Positions 55,734 to 64,000 of a stretch of DNA of 64,000 nucleotides are shown here, piece after piece. The DNA comes from Tetraselmis striata. Its lineage: Eukaryota > Chlorophyta > Chlorodendrophyceae > Chlorodendrales > Chlorodendraceae. A program made the translations under genes and the position numbers. Where the stretch lies: positions 233,291 to 297,290 of the forward strand of contig VCJN01002510.1 of the NCBI GenBank assembly GCA_006384855.1, in the 5' to 3' direction. Each line of letters begins with the position of its first letter. Position 1 is the first letter of the stretch. Under the pieces are notes generated by a model that saw only the letters and a list, made by a program, of their open reading frames with translations, ran no database searches and was not told where the DNA came from.

Positions 55734-56329
55734 TAGCCGCCGCCCGCGCCACTGATGCAGTACTTGCACAGCCGGCTGATCAAGGAATGACGATGATGCC
55801 GATGGATGTCGCGCGGCGACGCCGGCTGCGTGACAGATTCGGCGCCTACAGCTTGCGTCCCGGTGGGGGCCATCCTGTGTTCCCCTGACCCGCCTGAGCG
55901 CCGGCCTTCCGGCAGGGCGAATCATCAACACCATCGGCAGCGTGGCTCGGGAGAACGGGTTATTGGACTGCAAGTGCAGTAAATACTCCAGAATATGCCC
56001 CCATGCTGTTGTGCTGGCGGAGAGTAGTAATCCTTACTACCGTCACCCCATCAAATACCCGCTACAGGGTAGGGGTACTATAAGTCGACATGGGTTCGTA
56101 GGCGAAGGAAGATGCTTAGGCTCACTTCCCACTAGCGACTATCCTGTACTATTTCAGTGACCTTCCCGCCTTGCGAACACGAGTGGCTAGTGTGAGGTGC
56201 CAGTCGGAAGCGGGCCGGGGGATTATCCACGTAGTAACTGTAGAGACCGCGTGGCCATCGTCAGCCGCGATCTCGTATCACTTGTACTACAGGGTACTGG
56301 TACTGGTGTGAATTACAAAAAGGGCAGTA
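55734..56329. other. Upstream of the hydrolase gene, with retroelement flank
   Basis: A minus-strand frame continues open to 55973 upstream of the chosen Met and could hold more coding sequence or another exon. At 56295-56328 lies the ctggtactggtgtgaattac block also found beside the YR element at 5.9 and 9.2 kb. Confidence 0.4.
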
Positions 56330-56357
56330 ACAAATTCACCTACTGCTAAAAGTAGTA

Positions 56358-57926
56358 CTAGAAAATCATGACATCAAGCCGCCTAAAAGCGGCCCGCATC
56401 CCGCCTGAGGCGGGATGGATGAGTGAAGCGCACACGAGTCCGGGCCACGCGTGCATGTGTGTGTGTGTGGGTGATCCTCGGACGTGCTGTGCAGCTTCCG
56501 CAACGGGATGGCAGACGAATTTGCGCCGTTTGATGAGGTAGCGAGCGCGCTCCTGAGCGGCCACCAAGCTCAGGACCCCGAGGAAATCTTGCGAGCAAGG
56601 CCTCATGGTGAGCCCGGGTGGTGCGAGTGCCCCGCGATGAGAGGGCACCCCGATCCGCAGCCAAGCATGCGATACCGCGCACTGTTCGGCGCACCCCTTG
56701 CTCACCTCACCCACGGTGCCGAAGACCATGCCCGTGTACTCTGACATGCCCAGGATGTCTCGAAGACGACCCTTCTGTCCGGGCTCCGTGTTGTGCCACG
56801 CCGCATCCCGCGCTGCTAACCCCCGTTGTATGTCGCCCAACAAGGAGCGCTCAAACCGATCCACAGCTGTGGCCCGGGGCACTGCAATGTACTTGACCCC
56901 ATACCGCATAGTCTTGAACTCTAGCAGCGTGGACTTCAAGCTCCGGGGAGCATAGCTCCCGGTCACGACGTTGAACGCCGGAAGGGAGAGCTCTGCGTCC
57001 GGCACTAGGTCCTTGAGTTCATTCATGGGTACGGTGTTACCTAGAAGCACTGCCTGCTGGAACAAGTCATCCACCTCCCACCGTACAACGATACCTAGGT
57101 CGTGAACACAGTGATCGCGGAAGGCATCTGCAATTGCGTTGTGTTGTACACGCCAGTGAGCGTCTCCAGGCGCCGGGAGATTCATGAGCGCGTCGCCGTA
57201 TAGGTCAATAGTGACGGGGTTGTGCTCCGTCGAGGGCAGAATGATCTGGCTCCCAACCACCGGGGCCAAGCACGGGCTAGGCAGAAAGAAGTACCCGGCA
57301 ACGACCTCCCGCAGCTCATGCGGAGTCATGACCGTCCGCGCGGTGGGGATGGCCACTGTCCACATGCCTGACGCCGCGTCGAGCTGGTTGAACAAGATCC
57401 GTTCCCTACATGTGACAGGGAGAGCGCACACCTCATTTCGAAGCCGAGAGTTGTTGCCCTTGTCTAGAAATGCCGCCAGCTCCTTTTGCGAGCTTGACGC
57501 AGCCTCCACTTCCCGCTCCATCACGCGCGCATCTGCGTCGCCGAGATGGCCAGCAGTAGCCGCTTGGAGGCGGCCCCACGCCTCGCGCATCTCGGCGGCG
57601 TAGCTGCCCGACCCATGAGCATCGTTGAGGAAGTGGTCGTACCGGCGGGCGGAAGAAGTTGCGTTGGAGCTGCCTCGGCCAAGTACGGACCCGAGCTGTG
57701 GGTCAAAGAAACCAGGGGTGGGGGTGTTGGCGCCAGGGTTCCTAGTCAGGAACCTTGGGAGGATGGCATTCATGCAGCCGATATAGGCGGCATCACGAAC
57801 GGTAGCCATCCGGCGGCTCAAGGTAGCCACCTCCGCTGCCATGGGGTCGGGGTCGTGCAAAAGCTCCGCCTGGAAATCGGTGACCACCGGATTGGTGTCG
57901 GTGCCGTACGTGCGTGGAGGGATCAA
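56358..57926 (-). pseudogene. C-terminal part of non-LTR polyprotein with PD-(D/E)XK-like nuclease
   Basis: The frame is uninterrupted for 522 codons. Early residues correspond to the RT thumb and linker (MATVRDAAYIGCMNA, about 57815-57770). A central domain follows (GYFFLPSPCLAP, about 57295). DLVPDAELSLPAF (about 57010-56975) precedes LLEFKTMRYG (about 56925-56895), the proposed PD...E-x-K site. The last 150 residues are Arg/His-rich. Compared with the 24.7-kb copy it lacks about 25 residues near the thumb. It is frameshifted relative to the RT frame at about 57925, so the protein is broken. Nuclease function is inferred from the motif only. Confidence 0.7.
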
Positions 57927-58579
57927 AAGAAAGCCCTAGCACCCGCTCGACCGCCGCGCGCGAGGACGGTGGCATCCACCGCCTCCGCAAAAGCCTCCAC
58001 CTCGGACGGAAGACAATTGCGGAGCCAATACCCCGCCTTGTGTTGCATGCAATACTTGAGCAGGGCCCATGCGTGGTGATGCATGGCGTGGGTGTACAGA
58101 CGGCTGGGCTTGGCAGATAGGAGCTTGCTCAGGCTGGCGTCCACCTCCTCTCGTAGCTCCTCCGCCTTGCCGCGCATGTACGCATGCACATACTGTGGCG
58201 ATCCGAGCTGCACGTTGAGGACCGGGATGCCGTGATGGCCACCTAGCTCGGGCCACTCGATGTCAGCCGGAGCCTCACGCCGCGCGGCCTCCATGTCTGC
58301 GATGTACGCCTGCATCTTGTCAAAGCGCACCTCAAGCCCCACGGACGCCTTGATAGACGTGCGGAAGGCGTGAAGAGCCGGCCAAACGTGCTCCGGAAGG
58401 CCCACCAGAAACACATCATCGGCATTGAAGCGCGCCGACCCGTCAGTGACCTCCAAGGTGATGTCACACAGCTGCACCTCGGGGTGAATCGCGACGCAAA
58501 AGGAAGTCGTGGCCAACGGTGCGCCCTCCTGCACGCCGTCCTCCGACCGCACAGGGGCGGACCGGTCGTCCTCGACCAA
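57923..58579 (-). pseudogene. Reverse transcriptase motifs B-E of the non-LTR element
   Basis: GVQEGAPLAT (about 58530) is motif B. ARFNADDVFLVG (about 58430-58395) is motif C, with the two catalytic Asp. A helical linker (LSKLLSAKPS, HHHAWALLKYC) follows, nearly identical to the start of the 24743 copy. The frame is lost at its 3' end (ARGGRAGARAFF is out of frame). Confidence 0.85.
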
Positions 58580-58675
58580 ATACGAATCCGTGGAGAGGGA
58601 GGCTAGGAGCGCGGGGATGACAGGGTGTAGTGGAGAGCAGTCGATGTGGCGTTGGATGATGGTACGGCGCCATGC

Positions 58676-59017
58676 CTAATTGTATGCGTTGCGAAGGTCG
58701 GTGTGAACGATGACGGCACGTGGGCCAAGCTTCTCGGCGATGAGCCCGACGCCGTGGATGAGCATAGAGTCGCCCGCGGGAAGCCCAACGCCGAACTGAG
58801 ATGGAGCAAGCACCGACACGTATGCCTCCTTCATGTTCTCCACCACTGCCCGCTCCGCGGCGCGCCGCTCCGCCTCCCCGACTGCCACATGCCGCACGTC
58901 CGGGGCCCTCCCCTTGCCTAGCTTCTTGACATGTGCCACGAGCCTAGCGGAGGCGAAGAGCCGGCTGAACCACCCGGGCAGGCGACCTTGGAGGTACATG
59001 GAGGCAACCTCTGACAT
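58676..59017 (-). pseudogene. Reverse transcriptase motifs 0-A of the non-LTR element
   Basis: GRAPDVRHVAVGEAERR (about 58910-58860) is a typical RT motif 0/1. QFGVGLPAGDSMLIHGV follows, then VIVHTDLRNAYN (about 58710-58678), motif A with its Asp. A TAG at 58676-58678 separates it from the motif B block in the same gene. Confidence 0.85.
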
Positions 59018-59229
59018 AGTGCGGACCGCCGCAGGCCCGGACGCGGGGCGTATTCGCCCACCAAGCAGCGGAGATACTCGTTGCGCATGCCTGAGGGCCC
59101 CGCCGCCACGTGCTGCTTGAGTCGCTAGTACGGCACGCGCATGTCCACCGTCAGGGCGGCCTCGTCGACCGGAATGTCATACGCGGCGTCCGGGATTGGG
59201 TGGCTACGGGACGGGTGCTTGTCGCGCAG

Positions 59230-59868
59230 CTAGGCGAGATTAGTAGGGTCGGATAGGTCGCCCATACCCTTAGAAGATAGTCGGCCCGCCGCGCCGGAGA
59301 GCTCTCCGTCCTCCACCAACGCCACAACAGTGTCTGTGGTGCCAACGAGCAGCGCCGCAAAGAGATCGGTGTCCGTTCGATGCTGGCGGGCATGTCCGGC
59401 GTAGAACGCCTCAGTGCGCGCGTCGTCCGATGAGCGCACGAGTTCGGTCATGCGCCTCTCCGCGAAAGCGCGGAAGCGCCACGCCAAGGCTTGTTGCCGC
59501 CGCCGCCCGCCTCGGCTCGGGGCCCTAAGCAACAATTGCGGCAGCAGGTACTTGCACTTCAACGCCCTATCCAATACCACGGGGTCATCGGCCTCCACCG
59601 CCGCCACCACCCGCTCATTCACGCAGCGTTGTGCCTCCGCCCACGCTTCTTGAAACTCAATAGGCATCGCCGTCTCCATGGACATCTCGCCAGCATATGC
59701 ACCATGTCCACGTCGGAGAGGTGGTCTCCCGCACCCCACCCCACCCCGTCGCCGGCTGGAGATGGGCGAGTAGGGGGGGGGGGGGGGGGGGCGGATACCG
59801 AGCCCGTGAGGCCTGGCTACCGGGGTGGCCGGCCGGTGCACCCACCTCTCGCGGCGCGGGAGCAGCAA
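59230..59868 (-). pseudogene. N-terminal domain of the non-LTR polyprotein
   Basis: From about 59690 (MSMETAMPIEFQEAW) the frame reads a helical domain (KCKYLLPQLLLRAP, FRAFAERRMTEL). It then reads VALVEDGELSGAAGRLSSKGMG, a pre-RT helix typical of these algal elements, and stops at 59230. Upstream Pro-rich codons cross a G-tract (59776-59791) and are probably not translated. The following codons, in the same frame after the stop, include LRDKHPSRS, so the stop is internal. Confidence 0.65.
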
Positions 59869-59919
59869 CCGGGGGCGCTGTGCGACAGTCTAGGGTGCCT
59901 CACGCAGGTCAAGCAGACA

Positions 59920-60412
59920 AGACTGTCGTAAACACACAGAAGGCAGCAGAGAGAGAAAGAAACAATGGTTACAACGTTGTCACCACCCGCCGCTATTTAT
60001 GCGTATGGCTAGCTCACAGCTAGCCACCACCAAGCGGCACGCGCACTGCTAAGCGCGTCACCGTGGAGAGTCGTGCCTTGAAGTGTCGAACAGGAGGTCG
60101 TCGCTTAGAGACCTCCGCACATGTAGTTGACACATCAGTTTATACACAAGTATACAACTGATGTTACAGAGGCAGGTGCATTATACATATATGCCCGCTA
60201 CGGGTACGCACATGCGTATTATCCCGTAACTACTACTGAACAGTGTACCGGTACCAGTAGGACTCATCTCATGATTCATCATCCACCAGTACTCGTATTG
60301 TGGCGCGTGACACACGCGCTCACACATACGATACAGCAGCAGGTACTCGTACATGAATGATGCTACGATCATACAGTACCCGTACAGAGTATGCCATTAT
60401 TGTCACACTACA
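59920..60412 (-). repeat. 3' LTR of the Ty3/gypsy element (distal end not fixed)
   Basis: On the minus strand it starts TGTAGTGTGACAAT at 60412, directly after the polypurine tract, as LTRs do. It contains cataaatagcgg (about 60006-59990), a TATA-like promoter element, and tataaactg near 60140. The end with CA must be near 59.9 kb but cannot be fixed because the partner LTR is outside the window. Confidence 0.65.
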
Positions 60413-60425
60413 TCTCTCCCCCCTT
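60413..60425 (-). promoter_or_regulatory. Polypurine tract
   Basis: AAGGGGGGAGAGA on the minus strand, immediately upstream of the LTR start. It is the primer site for plus-strand DNA synthesis in LTR retrotransposons. Confidence 0.8.
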
Positions 60426-60458
60426 GACAACAGTGTGAAATAGCATTCCACAGGCAGT

Positions 60459-63400
60459 TTAATTTGCAGTCGGCACACGTGCCGGGTATTTATGCATATG
60501 CTCCACAAATTCAGGTGACTTTACAAAGTCCAACCATTTGGGAGTAGCCATAAAATCCTGCAATGCTATTGTCCTTTCAACATCAAACAAACGATGCCAA
60601 ACAGGGGCAATAGACTCATCCGCAAAGTGAACAAGAAATTGCAACTGAGTACCACGTAAACCGGGCATGGAACCGATCTTAACGCTGGTAATCTTGTCAA
60701 TCTCATACTCATCATCAGAGTCGTCACCGGTACCAACACCAAGAGGTACATGCGGGCGCAACGGCGCAGTGGGACAGGGTCTCAAGTTATTAACATGAAA
60801 TACTGGGTGCAACTTAACACCAGCATGTAATTTCAGTCGATAACTATGACCGCCAATTTTCTCTACAATAGAAAATGGGCCGAGCTGCTTGTCCATCAGC
60901 TTTTTGCAAGGCTGACCTTTGACCTTAAGCAGACGGGTATCCACAGATACTCTATCTCCAACATTGAAGATAGGAGGATTGCGCTGTTGCCTAACACTAG
61001 GTCGAACAGTCAATTAATCTTTATGGACAGCCAACACTGACCGAACCAACTCGTGAATCTCCTTCATATCTTGGATACGTTGCTGAGCATCACGAGAGAA
61101 TGCTATTGTTGGTCTCATACCAAACAATACATCCGGAGGCGTTTCAGGATTGAAACCGTACATAACCTCAAATGGTGCATGCTCAATGCCAAGTGCTTTG
61201 TTGGAATTATACGCAAATTCCATCAATGGTAACTGGTCTACCCAGTTTGAACCATCGAAACAACAAAACGCACGAGCCAACTCAGTGACTATGGCATTAA
61301 TGCGTTCGGTCAAACCATCTGTTTCAGGATGTTGGCCACTAGACATGTTCAATTTAGTGCCAAGTCTCCGCCACAGAGTTTGCCAGAATGCAGACAGGAA
61401 CCGTGGATCTCTATCAGAGACGATCACACGAGGTATTCCATGCAGCCTGAATACTTCCTTCAGAAATAATTCAGCTGCCTGTCCACCAGTCACGTTGACT
61501 GTGGTTGGAATAAAATGTGCTTGCCGGGACAGATGGCAACACACAACCAACATAGTATTATAACCATTACTCTCAGGTAACTCGGTTATAAAATCCAAAC
61601 CAACCGTATGCCATGGACGTGGCGGTACTGGTAAGGGCTGTGTTGGTGCAGGTGGCTGCGGACATGCACGAACACGCCGGCACACCGAACATTGTTCACA
61701 ATAGGTTTTCACGTCATGTCGTATGCGTGTCCACCAAAAACGGTCCAAGGCACGTGCCAAGGTGCTTGCATAAGCACGGTGACCAACAGAATCATGTAGC
61801 TCATACAATATCTTATTGATGATGTCACGATTGGTTGGTATGCAAAGACGTCCATGTCTCCAAAAATAACCATCGTGCTCTACCATATGACCGGACTGCT
61901 TCCACCCCCCCCATAAGGAGTAGAACGCGTCCTCTGCATATCCAGCCTTAATAAGGTGGAGAATATTGTCATCAAGGCTAAGTGACGACGCACTTACAGC
62001 CGACAATACCGCAGTACATGGGCGATGTTCACTCACGAGTGATTCAGCCGCGTCCGGCACATCCCCGGTCCAATATAAGCCACCGAAACCAATCGGCTTA
62101 AAATCCGGTCTACGCGACAACGGATCGGCTTCATTCCATTTGCCCTTTCGGTATGCAAGAGATATGGACCCAACAAACGGCTGCAAGTCGCGTACATAGC
62201 GCACTTGTCGCCGGTTCAACCTTTCTGCCGGTTGCCTGAGCAGATGACGCAGGGTGTCATGATCTGAGACAACAAGGAATCGACAGCACCCTTCAAGATA
62301 ACAACGCTTGTGCTTAATTGATTCACAGACAGCCAAAGCTTCCAAATCATAAGCACTGTAGGTATTACCACGCTCAGGTGCATTCAGCTTTCGCGCCCAG
62401 TAACTCACTGGTTGAGGACCTCCTCCTTGGTCCTGCAGTAGCACTGCAGCAAGCCCTACGTTGGACGCATCTGTCGCTACGGTGAACGTCGCATCCGCCC
62501 CCATGGAAGGAATGGAAAGACACGGAGCGGAAATCAGTCGCAGACGAAGGGTCTCAAAGGCTTCCAAATGGCATTGCAGTCCACTCCCATAGACCATTAG
62601 GTGTCTGAAACGCTGTCTTGTGGATGTCCTCCTCTGCAATGGCAACCTGCCAATAACCTGATGCTAAATCCAGATGGGTATAGCAACGGGCATTGCGGAG
62701 AGAATCCAACGTTTCATCAATTCGCGGCAAAGGATACATATCCTTTCGAGTGACCTCGTTCAGCCCACGAAAATCGACACACAACCGAAGGGATCCATCT
62801 GCCTTCTTAACAAAAAGAATAGGCGAACCAAACTCAGATTGACTAGGACGAACAAGTCCAGCGGCAATCGCATCTTTGAGTTGGCGATCCAATTCAGCAC
62901 GTTCAGCGGGAGACAAACGATTGAGTCTTTGGCGTTTCATTTTGCCAGTTAACTCAATTTTGTGATCCCATGGCCGATGAACAGGCGGCCTGTTGACTGG
63001 ACGCAAAATTTCAGGAAACTCGTCATACAACAAATGACGAATAGCATCCTTTTGCTCTGGTGTCATAGCATTGTCTAAATGCAGGTCAGGATCATCCTTT
63101 ATAACCGACATTTCAACGACATAGAATTCAGCCAAAGAATTATGCTTAGACGCACGAGCAGTTTTGCGCATCAACTTTTGTACCCTAGTGGAAGTAATCA
63201 TGCTACATGCAGGAGTACGACCCACTATTACAATAGGTACATGGGTTCCATCCATTAAAGTCATGATACGTTCCGTACCATACTTAATGGTAACTTGCGC
63301 TTCATCAAGCCAAGTTAAACCCAATACAATGTCGGAGACTTTGAGCTCACGCAGTATATAAAATACTCGATTCTCAAATACATGTCCTCCAACATACAGA

Positions 63401-63999
63401 GACACAACAGTTGTATGGCAACATGAGACACGTTGACCATTAGCCAAACGGACAGGTGTTCTGGCTTTCAACTTTTGTATCTGCAAGTTGTTTCTGCGCA
63501 CAAAGTCCTCAGATATAAAATCTAAAGATGCCGCATTATCAACCAGTGCATCCACAACGGCGTCATCGTTAATTGTCACATTAACTTTCAACAATGGCCT
63601 GGGGTCATCCCAACGAGTCAAAGAAGCAATCTGAGGCAAACTTTGCCTTTGCATACTCCAAAATGATGGATCAGTCACATTGACAACATCACACTCATTT
63701 ATAGACTCAGATGCACGTTCACCAATACCAACGCTAGAATCCGCAACTTTTGCAGAGTCCACGTTAAAACTCACATTTGGACTTGTGACAGTTTTAGGTA
63801 CAAAGTCATCAGGAAAAGCACAGTTAGCATCAACTAACCAAATGTTAACCCCATACTTTGGCGGTCTAACATCTTCCTGGACTGTGGCATTTTTATGAGA
63901 CCACCTGGTGAACAAAGGTGTCTTTGCCGGGTATTGCTGCAATAGTTTCCAATGCTTTGTCAAAGCACTGAATCTATCAAATGCAGGCAATACAAACAC
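60459..63999 (-). pseudogene. Ty3/gypsy chromovirus-like Pol with internal deletion (runs off the window)
   Basis: The first frame (63999 to 62554) has a protease-like region (VDALVDNAAS; usual DSGA reads DNAA) near 63560-63520. It continues with RT up to MPFGS (about 62570): LFVKKADGSLRLCVDFRGLN and LDLASGYWQ are present. It then stops, and a second frame (62645 to 61014) resumes at HLEAFETLR with the RNase H region (FTVATDASNVGLAAVLLQ), the HHCC zinc site and the integrase D,D-35-E core (GLDFITEL, VSDRDPRF, HPETDGLTERIN). The RT segment with the YxDD box is deleted. TAA at 61014-61016 separates integrase from a tail with GDRVSV and a chromodomain-like stretch (YEIDKITSVKIG...FLVHFADES). AT-richer than its neighbours. 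Inactive copy. Confidence 0.9.
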
Positions 64000-64000
64000 T

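Larger units (their letters stand above)
56330..59900 (-). mobile_element. Non-LTR retrotransposon, long copy
   Basis: This is the longer copy of the family at 24743-26630. On the minus strand it encodes an N-terminal domain, RT and a C-terminal PD-(D/E)XK-like domain. It ends with the same 3' sequence (tgattttctagtactac...aggtgaatttgt), at 56330 on the plus strand. The left (5') end is not defined; it abuts the Ty3/gypsy LTR near 59.9 kb. No target duplication was found. Endonuclease placement C-terminal to RT suggests an early-branching RLE-type clade rather than L1. Confidence 0.82.

Overview
The window reads as nuclear DNA of a green alga, most likely a volvocalean (Chlamydomonas/Volvox-like) chlorophyte. 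The support is intron-rich, GC-rich genes with GT-AG (and one probable GC-AG) introns, a plant group-I-type bZIP, a plant-type PGAP1-like hydrolase, tyrosine-recombinase retroelements with split direct repeats like Kangaroo of Volvox, and many (G)n/(C)n tracts. There are no operons, no rRNA and no credible functional tRNA. The species cannot be named from sequence alone.

Only four host genes are well supported. They are a bZIP transcription factor (2 exons, minus, 1200-2912), a COX16-like mitochondrial assembly factor (single exon, plus, 31961-32275), a COG0523/CobW-type metal GTPase with a histidine-rich insert (7 exons, plus, 44926-48736), and a PGAP1-like alpha/beta hydrolase (9 recognisable exons, minus, 49262-55733). 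The last two are convergent, with about 525 bp between their stop codons. Exon joins in both multi-exon genes at the right end keep reading phase throughout, except for one missing base in CobW exon 4.

Most of the rest is mobile or repetitive DNA. At 5954-9150 lies a Gag + tyrosine-recombinase element without reverse transcriptase, with A1-B1-A2-B2 split direct repeats. At 9958-10538 and 17579-18180 are two copies of one module. Between them are a decayed non-LTR 3' end (11.6-12.7 kb), a 368-bp satellite built on an 81-bp inverted repeat (14.5-15.6 kb) and a transposase-like Cys-rich protein (16.5-17.2 kb). A 30-bp GC minisatellite follows (18.17-18.83 kb), then a BED/Tudor-like TE gene (19.6-20.25 kb). 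Non-LTR retrotransposon remnants are at 20.9-22.1, 24.74-26.63 (with a 19-bp target duplication) and 56.33-59.9 kb. A degenerate full-length DIRS/Kangaroo-like element fills 36513-43086 and is itself split by a 1550-bp CACTA DNA transposon (39446-40995). A Ty3/gypsy chromovirus-like element with an internal deletion occupies 59.9-64.0 kb and runs off the right edge. A tRNA-derived SINE-like family has six copies, three of them inside one hydrolase intron.

Stretches at 2.9-5.7, 22.1-24.7, 29.7-31.9, 32.3-34.5, 34.8-36.5 and 43.1-44.9 kb hold no gene I can support. All calls come from reading the sequence by eye; no database search was possible.
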